A stretch of DNA of 38,074 bases, from positions 1 to 38,074 of the forward strand of contig CALKZY010000052.1 in NCBI GenBank assembly GCA_938002965.1. The letters run 5' to 3'. Source of the stretch: an uncultured Acidimicrobiales bacterium. GTDB lineage: Bacteria; Actinomycetota; Acidimicrobiia; Acidimicrobiales; SZUA-35. The position numbers and the translations under genes were made by a program. Shown here one piece after another: positions 31,358 to 38,074 of the stretch. The notes under the pieces are model-generated. The model worked only from the letters and a program-made list of their open reading frames with translations. It made no database searches and had not been told where the DNA came from. Numbering within the stretch: position 1 is the stretch's first letter; every line of letters begins with the position of its first letter.

Positions 31358-31975
31358 TTAGAACAGGGATTCCTGCTGGATGGTTTTGATTTCCACGCCC
31401 TGCTTGGGGCCGAGTTGGTCGAGGGTTTTTTTGACTAGTTGAATGTCTTGCCAGGTCAGGTGTTTGGGGCTGCCCGGTTCCCGCGAGGGGTTTCGCAGCA
31501 GATAGGCCGGGTGAAACATGGGGAAGATCTGGATACCCTGCCACTCGAAAAACTTGCCCCGTACTTTGGTGATAGGGAGCTTCTCGCCGGCGAAGAACTC
31601 GAGCGCCGTAGCGCCCAGGGGAATGATGATCTGGGGCTTGATAAGCTGGATTTGCTTGAGGAGCCAGAGCGAGGTACAGGTTTTGGCCTCGAGGGGCTCG
31701 GGTACGCGGTTTCCGGGCGGGCGACACTTGACGATGTTGGCAATGTAGATGCTCTGGCGGGGAATTCCGGCGGCCTCGAGGATTTTGTCTAGCAGTTGTC
31801 CGCTGCGTCCCACAAAGGGTCGCCCCTGCAAATCTTCGTCCTCGCCGGGGCCTTCGCCCACAATCATCAGCTTGGCATCCGGGTCGCCCTCGCCGAAAAC
31901 CACGTGGGTGCGGCTTTTGGCAAGGCCACAGGCCACACAGGCTCTGGCTTGGGCAGCTAGGAGTTCCAGATTCAT
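31358..31975 (-). CDS. udgA: Family 4 uracil-DNA glycosylase
   Basis: 205 residues, the length of the thermostable Thermus enzyme. It removes uracil from DNA after cytosine deamination, a pressing need at high temperature. The 4Fe-4S ligands are Cys13, Cys16, Cys84 and Cys100. GEGPGEDEDLQGRPFVGRSG is the active-site loop, NIVKCRPPGNR surrounds a cluster cysteine and FHPAYLLRNP is the second uracil-binding motif. The gene symbol follows the Thermus name. Confidence 0.94.
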   Translation of the reverse strand: MNLELLAAQARACVACGLAKSRTHVVFGEGDPDAKLMIVGEGPGEDEDLQGRPFVGRSGQLLDKILEAAGIPRQSIYIANIVKCRPPGNRVPEPLEAKTCTSLWLLKQIQLIKPQIIIPLGATALEFFAGEKLPITKVRGKFFEWQGIQIFPMFHPAYLLRNPSREPGSPKHLTWQDIQLVKKTLDQLGPKQGVEIKTIQQESLF

Positions 31976-32046
31976 AAGCAGTGTTTTTGAAGTAAGCCAA
32001 CAATAGCGGGACGGGCCTGTGCCCTGTCCTCCGTTTCCTGTTCTCG

Positions 32047-32415
32047 CTACTGCACGGGTTTACGTGCTTTGCGGGCCTCCCGGCGAACCTTGGGGTCGAG
32101 GCCAATCATCAGAAAAAAGTTTTCGAGGGCATTCTCCTGCCCCTTGATCTCGGGATGGGCGTCCTCGGCGGTCCCGGTTACGAAGGGCAGTTCTTGGTAC
32201 AGTTGCAGAGCCTGGCTGACCACCGCATCGGGGCCTTCGGCCTCGGCCACCTCGGCCAGTTTGGCATAAATTTCACGCCGGGCCTCGGCGTGCTGGCGGA
32301 AGATATCGGGATTCGGTGTCTCCGGTGCCCGAAGAACATCCTGCTTGGCGATCCGGCGGTAGTGTTTGAGGCCTCGCACGATTTCTTCGGTGGAGAGCGT
32401 TACTTTGTACTCCAT
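32047..32415 (-). CDS. Conserved hypothetical protein
   Basis: 122 residues from ATG 32415, chosen because AAAGGAG lies 7 bases upstream; an in-frame start at 32433 has none. The sequence is charged and mainly helical, with MEYKVTLSTEEIVRGLKHYR at the start and a basic C-terminus (KVRREARKARKPVQ). No motif or membrane segment is recognised. It lies just upstream of the glycosylase gene on the same strand (71-base gap). Confidence 0.65.
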   Translation of the reverse strand: MEYKVTLSTEEIVRGLKHYRRIAKQDVLRAPETPNPDIFRQHAEARREIYAKLAEVAEAEGPDAVVSQALQLYQELPFVTGTAEDAHPEIKGQENALENFFLMIGLDPKVRREARKARKPVQ

Positions 32416-32534
32416 CCTTGCTCCTTTCAACACAGAACCCTTTTGGGGATAAAGGTCGATGTACCAATTTGATTATAGGATTCATGAAAATAGAGTGTCA
32501 ACGCAATGATGTTCGTATCAGGCTTTTATCGTTT

Positions 32535-32578
32535 CCCCCTTTCCCTCTCCCGCAGGAGGAAAGGGTGGCGACCCTGCC
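32535..32578 (-). repeat. Dispersed hairpin repeat, copy 2
   Basis: Read on the minus strand this begins GGCAGGGTCGCCACCCTTTCC and continues into a purine-rich arm, matching the element at 28,331-28,370 but inverted. The arms CCCTTTCC/GGAAAGGG pair around a CTCTCCCGCAG-type loop. It lies at the start of the 757-base gene-free stretch 32,416-33,172. Confidence 0.5.
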
Positions 32579-32774
32579 GGCAAGTTTGGTACTTGTTTTG
32601 CCGGATAAAACAGTTCTGACGGCAGTCCGGTGTCGCTGGGTGAGGGGTTGCAACGACGGGTGTTCATGCAAATGATAAGCGCCTTTGTTCATATCCATAT
32701 CTGGACTTATCTGGACTTGCTGTTCCAATGGCTGCTAAGTACCTTCCACCTACGTTTTTGCTACTGGGATGATC

Positions 32775-32812
32775 GAAAATCATTTGGGCATTGCGCCCGG
32801 AGCATGATTTTC
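32775..32812 (+). terminator. Nested hairpin in the gene-free stretch
   Basis: GAAAATCAT (32775-32783) and ATGATTTTC (32804-32812) pair perfectly. Inside, GGGC and GCCC form an inner stem. A short T-run ends the outer arm. No gene ends just before it, so its role (terminator, or a remnant of a mobile or RNA element) is unknown. Confidence 0.3.
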
Positions 32813-32939
32813 TGGCTCGGTTTTGATTCATCTCTAGACCATAATCAGGCGCAACTTAACTAGCAGTGCCCGGCTAAGCTGGTTAGGCTGTTCATTCCGG
32901 GCAGGGTGATGCGGTGAGGGTAGGTCTTGTACCAGATTT

Positions 32940-32973
32940 GGTTGGTTCGTTACCGAACGGTAACGAACCAACC
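32940..32973. promoter_or_regulatory. Perfect 16-bp inverted repeat, possible operator
   Basis: GGTTGGTTCGTTACCG (32940-32955) and its exact complement (32958-32973) are separated by AA. The centre TTACCGAACGGTAA resembles operator half-sites of TetR-family regulators. It lies about 200 bases before the pseudokinase gene start. A hairpin in RNA is equally possible, but no T-tract follows it. Confidence 0.5.
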
Positions 32974-33159
32974 CGACCGAAGGGAGTGCTCTAGGATTCA
33001 AAAAGATAGCCCCTGGGGGTTTTTGGTATGATGAAGTATCCTTTCGAATCCGGTATTACTGAGCAATGGCGGATTTTGAAGGTGTTCCGACCCTGCTGTG
33101 AGCTCACCGGATTTGGATTTGCACTCCCGGTCCGCGTCGAGAATAGAAGATGGGTACTC

Positions 33160-33165
33160 TATACT
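33160..33165 (+). promoter_or_regulatory. -10 element TATACT, leaderless start of the pseudokinase gene
   Basis: TATACT ends 7 bases before ATG 33173. This spacing, and the lack of a Shine-Dalgarno sequence, decide the start at 33,173 over the in-frame upstream start at 33,098. Confidence 0.6.
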
Positions 33166-33172
33166 ACGGACT

Positions 33173-34285
33173 ATGGAAAGCCTGGGGCACTACTTGTTAC
33201 GGGGGCGCATTGTGCTGCCGGGGGGGAGTGCGACAGAGGTATACGAAGGGCAGGATATACGCACCGGCATCGAGGTGTTGGCCTTCAAGCCTTTGCCTGA
33301 AGAACCACCCAAACTATCCATACCCCACACCCTTTCCTGGATAGACCGGGAGGAGGATGCCTGGATTGCCGAGATTCCCGTGGGAGCGGTGCAGACCTCC
33401 TGGCTGGCGGGGCGGGTCGAGTTAGCCCGCCTGGTGCAGTGGGTCAAGCAACTGCTGGGGGTGCTGAAACAGGCCCAGGAGAACGATATCCCTGTTGGAT
33501 ACATAATACCTGAGCTGATCTGGGCCAGGGGCAGCCGGGTATGGCTGGGTGGGGTAGGGGTGGCCAACCCTGAGCAGAATTGGGATTTTGCGGGTTTGCT
33601 GAACACGGTCAAGGTGCTGGCGGGGGATACCTATCCGGCCCTGCCTTGGAGGGAGGCCCTGGAAAACTATGTTACGGGCCAACTCGACTATGCAACCTTA
33701 GTGGAGCAGCTCGAGGCCGCCGCCAATCAGTTACCCCCGGTGTCGGTGGCCACGCCAGTGGTGTCGGCGCTTCCTGAGCTCGCCCCCGAACCCATGCCCA
33801 CCAAACCAGCGGCCAGCAAGAGTCTAAAGGTGCAGGTGAGCGAACCAGCGGTGCCCCAACTGACCACTACCCCACCCCGCCGGATTCGTATCGAGGAACG
33901 CCTCGAGCCGCCCTTCGAGGTGCTCGAGCCACCGCCTGCCAGCCGCCGGACATTTTTGCTCTGGCTTTTATTTATTCCGCTTTTGTTACTGGTCGGGGGG
34001 GTTGGCCTATGGTTGCGCTCGAGGACGCCGCCATCGGGGCAAACCACGGTTTATCCGGTTGAGTTTCGCCTGCAGCCTACTGGCCCCAGTGCCAGTATTG
34101 TGCTGCTGGAAATTCCCGAGGGGTCCAAAATGCCGCTCAACACTGAAATTGCTCAGCTCCCCGGACGGGTAGACTTCGACAAAACCGGTGTCTACCGCAT
34201 CCGTGTGCGGGTGCAGGGCCGGGCCCCGGTGGAATCGCTGATCGAGGTGCCCAACCCCGGCGGAGTAACCATAAGTCTGCGGTAG
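33173..34285 (+). CDS. Membrane protein with degenerate protein-kinase-like domain
   Basis: 370 residues. Residues 5-185 follow the layout of a bacterial Ser/Thr kinase: a glycine-loop-like stretch LRGRIVLPGGSATEVYEG, a VAIK-like Lys39 in VLAFKPL, a helical hinge VQWVKQLLGVLKQAQENDIP, and VGYIIPELIWARGSRVWLGGVGVA where the HRD and DFG loops would be. Neither catalytic Asp motif is present, so it is probably inactive. A Pro-rich linker (about 190-255) leads to a membrane helix at 260-281 and a C-terminal beta-rich extracytoplasmic domain ending VESLIEVPNPGGVTISLR. It may act as a scaffold or sensor in cell-envelope signalling. The kinase resemblance is read by eye and unverified. guaA follows after 94 bases on the same strand with its own promoter. 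Confidence 0.7.
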   Translation: MESLGHYLLRGRIVLPGGSATEVYEGQDIRTGIEVLAFKPLPEEPPKLSIPHTLSWIDREEDAWIAEIPVGAVQTSWLAGRVELARLVQWVKQLLGVLKQAQENDIPVGYIIPELIWARGSRVWLGGVGVANPEQNWDFAGLLNTVKVLAGDTYPALPWREALENYVTGQLDYATLVEQLEAAANQLPPVSVATPVVSALPELAPEPMPTKPAASKSLKVQVSEPAVPQLTTTPPRRIRIEERLEPPFEVLEPPPASRRTFLLWLLFIPLLLLVGGVGLWLRSRTPPSGQTTVYPVEFRLQPTGPSASIVLLEIPEGSKMPLNTEIAQLPGRVDFDKTGVYRIRVRVQGRAPVESLIEVPNPGGVTISLR

Positions 34286-34367
34286 AGATCAGCCAGGTTA
34301 TACCCGCTGTCAGGTGGGCAAACAGGCTTTTTGACCTCTGACCCTCGACGCTCACTTTCCCTGGCCT

Positions 34368-34373
34368 TATGCT
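34368..34373 (+). promoter_or_regulatory. guaA -10 element TATGCT (leaderless)
   Basis: TATGCT ends 6 bases before ATG 34380 with no Shine-Dalgarno sequence. A weak -35-like TCGACG lies 17 bases upstream of it (34345-34350). Confidence 0.55.
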
Positions 34374-34379
34374 GCTGGC

Positions 34380-35906
34380 ATGAGTGTGGTTATCCTCGAC
34401 TATGGCTCCCAGTACACCCGCCTGATAGCCCGCCGCATCCGCGAGTTGCGAGCCTATTCAGTCATACTGCCGGGAACCGCCAGCCTGGAGCGCATCCAGG
34501 CCGAAAATCCACAGGCCCTGATTCTGTCGGGGGGGCCAGCCTCGGTGTTCGACCCTGCCAGCCCCAAACCTGCCCCGGGGGTGCTTGAGCAGGGCTGGCC
34601 CACCCTTGGCATCTGCTATGGCATGCAGTACCTGGCTCAACACTATGGCGGCAAGGTCGAGCGAGCCGGACGGCGTGAGTATGGCAAGGCCAACCTGGTC
34701 TTTCACGACGGCCCACTTTTTGCGGGCCTGGAGGGCGAATTGCAGATGTGGATGTCGCACTCCGATGCCGTGACCGCGTTGCCCGAGGGCTGGCGTGTGA
34801 TTGCCAGAACCGACGAAAACCCAGTAGCCGGCATTGCAGCGCCGGATGGGCGCACCTTTGGCGTACAGTTCCACCCCGAGGTGGTGCACAGCCCCAAGGG
34901 AATGCAGGTACTGGAGAATTTCCTCGAGCTGGCTGGGGTCGAGCGCGACTGGACGGCAGAGCACACCCTGGAAAACCTGATTGCCGACATTCGCGCCCGG
35001 GTGGGCAGCGACAAGGTGATGCTGGCTGTGTCGGGGGGGGTGGATTCCTCCACCCTGGCCCTGCTGCTTTCGCGGGCCATTGGCGACCAGCTCACGGCGG
35101 TGTTTGTGGATCATGGCTTGCTGCGCCTGGGTGAGCGCCTCGAGGTCGAGCAGGCCCTGCGTTCACTGGGAAAGGCCTTGCGGGTGGTGGATGCCTCGGA
35201 GCAGTTCTTGTCGGCCTTGCAGGGGGTGTCCGACCCCGAACAGAAGCGTAAAATTGTGGGACGGGAGTTTATCCGCGTCTTTGAGCAAGCGGCCCGGCAG
35301 TTGTCCGCTCAAGGCTACCGGTGGCTGGCCCAGGGGACGCTTTACCCCGATGTGATCGAGTCGGCGGGCAGTGGCGAGGGTAGCGCCAACATCAAGAGCC
35401 ACCACAACGTGGGGGGGTTGCCCGAAGACTTGAAATTTGAGCTGCTCGAGCCCTTCCGCTACCTGTTCAAAGACGAAGTGCGCGAACTGGCCCTGCTGCT
35501 GGGCCTGCCCGAACCCATCCGCATGCGCCATCCCTTTCCGGGGCCGGGTCTCTCCATTCGCATTCTGGGGGAAGTCACCCCCCAGAGGCTGGACATTTTG
35601 CGCCGCGCCGACGATATTTTTATCTCGAGTTTGCGCGACTGGAACCTCTACGACCAGGTTTCGCAGGCGGCGGCCATCCTGACGCCCATGCAGAGCGTGG
35701 GGGTGATTGGGGATGAACGCAGCTACGGCTACGTGCTGGGTTTGCGGGCCGTGTCCACGGTGGACTTCATGACCGCCGACTGGGCCCGTCTGCCGCTGGA
35801 TTTTCTGGACGAAGTGGCCCGCAAAATTACTCGCCAGGTACCGGAGATCGGGCGGGTGGTCTACGACATTACCAGCAAGCCCCCGGCCACCATCGAGTGG
35901 GAGTAG
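34380..35906 (+). CDS. guaA: GMP synthase (glutamine-hydrolysing)
   Basis: 508 residues. It converts XMP to GMP with ammonia made from glutamine. The class I glutamine amidotransferase domain (1-190) has the triad Cys79 in LGICYGMQ, His165 and Glu167 in FHPEV. The ATP-pyrophosphatase P-loop SGGVDSS is at 218-224, and the C-terminal dimerisation domain includes [15 protein letters not shown] and ends [12 protein letters not shown], the standard end of the family. All key residues are intact. Confidence 0.98.
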   Translation: MSVVILDYGSQYTRLIARRIRELRAYSVILPGTASLERIQAENPQALILSGGPASVFDPASPKPAPGVLEQGWPTLGICYGMQYLAQHYGGKVERAGRREYGKANLVFHDGPLFAGLEGELQMWMSHSDAVTALPEGWRVIARTDENPVAGIAAPDGRTFGVQFHPEVVHSPKGMQVLENFLELAGVERDWTAEHTLENLIADIRARVGSDKVMLAVSGGVDSSTLALLLSRAIGDQLTAVFVDHGLLRLGERLEVEQALRSLGKALRVVDASEQFLSALQGVSDPEQKRKIVGREFIRVFEQAARQLSAQGYRWLAQGTLYPDVIESAGSGEGSANIKSHHNVGGLPEDLKFELLEPFRYLFKDEVRELALLLGLPEPIRMRHPFPGPGLSIRILGEVTPQRLDILRRADDIFISSLRDWNLYDQVSQAAAILTPMQSVGVIGDERSYGYVLGLRAVSTVDFMTADWARLPLDFLDEVARKITRQVPEIGRVVYDITSKPPATIEWE

Positions 35907-35988
35907 AGCGTTTTCCACGGGGCAAATATGGCCGGGACGACCCCTGTTGGGGCACGCCTCCACTGGCCGATGGGGCGGGTGAGGCATT

Positions 35989-36007
35989 AACAGTTTTCCT
36001 GTTTTTT
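35989..36007 (+). terminator. Possible guaA terminator
   Basis: AACAG and CTGTT pair around TTTTC and are followed by four more T residues. The stem is short (5 bp) and AT-rich. It lies in the 160-base gap where guaA converges with the protoglobin gene. Confidence 0.35.
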
Positions 36008-36066
36008 GGATGCATTGCTGAGAATTGCCGGGAACCAATAGAGACGCTTTTGGAGCTGAAGAGCCC

Positions 36067-36660
36067 TTAGCTACGGTTAGAGCCTTTGCTCTGCTCCTCG
36101 AGCCAGCTCACCGCCGCCGATTGCAGGATGCGGGGGCTGGCGCCGGATTGCTGCCCGAGGCTTTGCAAATAGGCCTCGAGGCGCTCGTCGGCAGCCATGG
36201 CCTTGACGGAGTTGGCCAGGCGCATCCAGGCCATGGTGAGCTGATCAGCTTCGTCTATGGGCAGGCTGATGTGGGACAATTGCCAGATTTGCTCGGTGAG
36301 CCAGCCCCACATCACCATCACCTGGCCTTTGGAGATGCCCCGGTTCAGGTGCACCTGACCGACCAGGATTTGCCAGGCAAAGTACTCGAGGTTGAAAGGC
36401 CCCGTAATGGTGCGCCGGTACCAGTCCCGCAAAACCTGTTCGCGCATGGCACGCTCGCCCTCACGGAACACCGCGCGGGTGGCCGGATGGCTGAACAGGG
36501 TGTCGTAAAAGCCATTGATAATCGGATCTTCCCAGCGTTGCAACTGCGGTAGATAGGTTCTCAGGGTGTGCTCGTCCTGGACGCTGAAGCGGGTGACAGG
36601 AGGCAACCCCTCCCAGACGGCCTGGGCAACTTGAAAATACCCTTGCAAGGACGGGTTCAT
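36067..36660 (-). CDS. Protoglobin / globin-coupled-sensor type heme protein
   Basis: 197 residues from ATG 36660. It is a single globin domain without an attached signalling output. The heme ligand is probably His104 in GQVHLNRGISKGQVMVMWGW, a sequence typical of protoglobins and globin-coupled sensors. WEDPIINGFYDTLFSHPATRAVF marks the start of the fold. Such proteins bind O2, CO or NO. Start choice: a -10-like TACCCT (36672-36667) ends 6 bases before this ATG, so the transcript is leaderless. An upstream in-frame extension to 36,765 consists only of translated tandem repeats and is rejected. Confidence 0.82.
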   Translation of the reverse strand: MNPSLQGYFQVAQAVWEGLPPVTRFSVQDEHTLRTYLPQLQRWEDPIINGFYDTLFSHPATRAVFREGERAMREQVLRDWYRRTITGPFNLEYFAWQILVGQVHLNRGISKGQVMVMWGWLTEQIWQLSHISLPIDEADQLTMAWMRLANSVKAMAADERLEAYLQSLGQQSGASPRILQSAAVSWLEEQSKGSNRS

Positions 36661-36666
36661 GTAATC

Positions 36667-36672
36667 AGGGTA
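36667..36672 (-). promoter_or_regulatory. -10 element TACCCT of the protoglobin gene
   Basis: On the minus strand TACCCT is followed by GATTAC and then ATG 36660, the same spacing as the purH and guaA promoters. It supports a leaderless start. Confidence 0.45.
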
Positions 36673-36704
36673 GCGTAGCTGTAGGGGGCAATTTGACCCA
36701 TTGC

Positions 36705-36764
36705 GTGCTTGCACCAGTGTTGCTTGGACCAGCAGTGGTTGCACCCGCTGTGCCTGCACCAGCA
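36705..36764. repeat. Four 15-bp imperfect tandem repeats
   Basis: Four consecutive 15-base units, GTGCTTGCACCAGTG, TTGCTTGGACCAGCA, GTGGTTGCACCCGCT and GTGCCTGCACCAGCA, lie just upstream of the protoglobin promoter. A short hairpin GCACGGC/GCCGTGC (36,762-36,781) follows. The period is a multiple of three, so the repeats also read as LVQAx, but I see no gene there. Confidence 0.65.
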
Positions 36765-36841
36765 CGGCGGTTTGGCCGTGCAGGCTTCCTCATACCAACA
36801 CCGTGTGTTGAATGGGGGAGGCGCGGGGTCCGCAAAACCAA

Positions 36842-36868
36842 AAACCTTCCCCAAAGCAGGGAAGGTTT
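36842..36868 (-). terminator. Intrinsic terminator of secDF
   Basis: AAACCTTCCC and GGGAAGGTTT pair perfectly over 10 bp with a 7-base loop. On the minus strand the stem runs directly into TTTTTGGTTTT. It starts 18 bases after the secDF stop codon, the classic arrangement of an intrinsic terminator. Confidence 0.85.
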
Positions 36869-36885
36869 GAGTATGGCGGGGTATG

Positions 36886-38074
36886 TCAGGCCGAGCGGGC
36901 TTTGGTGGCGGATTTGCGTTGCTGCTCGCGGGTCTTGTACCAGACCACCAGGGCCGAGACCACATAGATGGAGGAATAGGTTCCCACGATGAAGCCCACC
37001 AGGATTGCCAGGGAAAAGTCGCGCAGCACGGGGCCGCCCAGGAAGAGTAGGGCCAGAATGGGGAGCATGGTGGACAACGAGGTCATCACCGTGCGCGAGA
37101 GGGTCTGGTTGATGGAGGCATTGACGATCTCGTAATAGCTGTGTCCGCGCATTAACTTGAGGTTTTCGCGGATGCGGTCGGAAATAATCACCGAGTCGTT
37201 GATGGAGAAACCCACGATGGTAAGCAAGACAGCCACCGTGGGGATGGAGAATTCCAGCCCCAACAAACTGTACATCCCGGCCACAATCGCTACATCGTGC
37301 CCCACCGCAATCACGCTGGCTACCCCGAAAACCCAGTCGAAGCGGAACGCCACATAAATCAAAATAAGCGCCAAGCCCACCAGTACGGCCAGAATGGTGT
37401 TCTGACGCAACTCGGCCCCGATGGCCGGGCCTACTGTTTCGGACTGGAGGATGGTGGCTTGCAGCCCTTGCTGGAACTTCTTCTCCAGTTCGATGCGCTG
37501 TTCTTCGCTCACCTGCCGCACCCGTACCGAAAACTCATTGCCGCTCACACTGGAAAGCGATGTGATGACCGACTCAGCCCCGCGTATTTCGGCAATCCCG
37601 GCGTTGTCCAGGAAGCTGCGAATCTGATCGGCCCGGGTGTTGTCGGGTACCCGGATGGTAAAGGCAGTTCCGCCGGTAAAGTCAATGCCGAAGTTGAAGC
37701 CCTTGGTTAGCACAATGCCTGTCGCAATAACCGCCAGCCCCAGCGAAGCGACGGTCACGTAGCGAGAAATGCCCAGGAAGTTGATTTTGGTGCCCCATAG
37801 CCAGTAAGGGGGCTTGACCTCGCGGCGGTCGCCGATGGCTTCAAGCAGCCAGCGGCTAAAAACCAGGTTGGAGAAGACCGAGGTCACCACCCCCAGCGCC
37901 AACATCACCGCAAAGCCCCGCACCGGCCCGGTGCTGTACTGGTAGAGCGCAGCGGCGGCCAGCAGGTGGCACATGTTTACGTCCAGAATGGTGATAATGG
38001 AGTGGGAGAAGCCACCCGGAATGGCCTGGCGGAACTTCTTACCCATCTTGAGCTCTTCCTTGATGCGCTCGAAG
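36886..38074 (-). CDS. secDF: Protein translocase SecDF, C-terminal part (runs off window)
   Basis: The frame is open to the window edge without a start (the ATG at 38046 is internal). The first residues FERIKEELKMGKKF and GFSHSIITILDVN belong to the end of a SecD domain. The chain then continues through a linker into a full SecF domain: TKGFNFGIDFTGGT, a periplasmic P1-like loop, and the six-helix block with GHDVAIVAGMYSLLG, GFSINDSVIISDRIREN and NQTLSRTVMTSLST. A single SecDF chain is the arrangement known from Thermus. It uses the proton motive force to help pull exported proteins through SecYEG. The stop is followed by a strong terminator. Confidence 0.95.
   Translation of the reverse strand, partial: FERIKEELKMGKKFRQAIPGGFSHSIITILDVNMCHLLAAAALYQYSTGPVRGFAVMLALGVVTSVFSNLVFSRWLLEAIGDRREVKPPYWLWGTKINFLGISRYVTVASLGLAVIATGIVLTKGFNFGIDFTGGTAFTIRVPDNTRADQIRSFLDNAGIAEIRGAESVITSLSSVSGNEFSVRVRQVSEEQRIELEKKFQQGLQATILQSETVGPAIGAELRQNTILAVLVGLALILIYVAFRFDWVFGVASVIAVGHDVAIVAGMYSLLGLEFSIPTVAVLLTIVGFSINDSVIISDRIRENLKLMRGHSYYEIVNASINQTLSRTVMTSLSTMLPILALLFLGGPVLRDFSLAILVGFIVGTYSSIYVVSALVVWYKTREQQRKSATKARSA

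Noticed and set aside
32630..32863. Small plus-strand gene in the long gene-free stretch
   Set aside because: It has no ribosome-binding site or suitably placed -10 element, its composition is unlike the neighbours, and it contains a nested hairpin.
33028..33300. Alternative plus-strand frame at the start of the pseudokinase gene
   Set aside because: It is out of frame with the well-supported gene, and the leaderless promoter points to ATG 33173.
35163..36038. Antisense frame of 291 codons over guaA
   Set aside because: guaA is complete with all catalytic residues; the antisense product has no family resemblance.
36705..36764. CRISPR array
   Set aside because: Units of 15 bases without spacers are a plain tandem repeat, and no cas gene is present in the window.
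36661..36765. N-terminal extension of the protoglobin
   Set aside because: It translates the tandem repeat (LVQAx) and lies upstream of the likely -10 element.

Overview
The window looks like two unrelated bacterial genomes joined inside one gene. Positions 1 to about 27,300 read as a high-GC actinobacterium, possibly of the Acidimicrobiia type. The evidence is GTG/TTG starts, a LivM-LivG fusion, a P450 with a 3Fe-4S ferredoxin, a penicillin-binding protein with a Thr/Gly/Asn-rich tail, and a zinc-ribbon protein and histidine phosphatase next to the RNase P RNA gene. From about 27,680 to the end the genes read as Deinococcus-Thermus, most like Meiothermus. The evidence there is a family-4 uracil-DNA glycosylase of Thermus type, a fused SecDF, leaderless promoters and an abundance of CTCGAG (about 17 by eye in the last 10 kb, about six in the first 27 kb). 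The lineage names are inferences from protein style; no search was run. The switch lies within rnpB (27,310-27,680). Its right end has a good promoter and 5' end, its left end has a normal 3' end, and the two ends cannot form helix P1. This is best explained by an assembly join through the conserved rnpB core.

Layout of the left part. At 1-78 there is the cut start of an IS3-type transposase. From 8,354 down to 553 runs a minus-strand tryptophan/kynurenine operon: MarR regulator, 3-hydroxyanthranilate 3,4-dioxygenase, kynureninase, kynurenine 3-monooxygenase, tryptophan 2,3-dioxygenase, an aldehyde dehydrogenase, a DapA-superfamily lyase and an aspartate-dehydrogenase-like protein. A perfect 12-4-12 bp palindrome sits at its promoter. 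Together these enzymes should take tryptophan to 2-amino-3-carboxymuconate semialdehyde. The last three genes probably handle what follows, but the usual decarboxylase and deaminase are absent.

From 20,637 down to 8,438 lies a second minus-strand operon. It encodes a branched-chain-amino-acid-type ABC importer (binding protein, LivF, LivH, fused LivM-LivG), an acyl-CoA dehydrogenase, a zinc alcohol dehydrogenase, a cytochrome P450 with its ferredoxin, a dimethylglycine/sarcosine-dehydrogenase-like flavoenzyme, a lyxose-isomerase-like cupin and a small membrane protein. The set looks like uptake and oxidation of one unknown organic substrate. Plus-strand genes follow from 20,891 to 27,303: a membrane-anchored trypsin-like protease, an unknown protein, a class A penicillin-binding protein, a zinc-ribbon coiled-coil protein, a small membrane protein and a histidine phosphatase.

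Layout of the right part. In order: GatB/YqeY-like protein, purH, EamA transporter, uracil-DNA glycosylase, a small unknown protein, a membrane protein with a degenerate kinase domain, guaA, a protoglobin and the C-terminal part of SecDF, which runs off the window. Gaps between them hold a dispersed hairpin repeat (two copies), a MITE-like inverted repeat, a perfect 16-bp inverted repeat and a 15-bp tandem repeat. No tRNA, 16S/23S rRNA or CRISPR array was seen.
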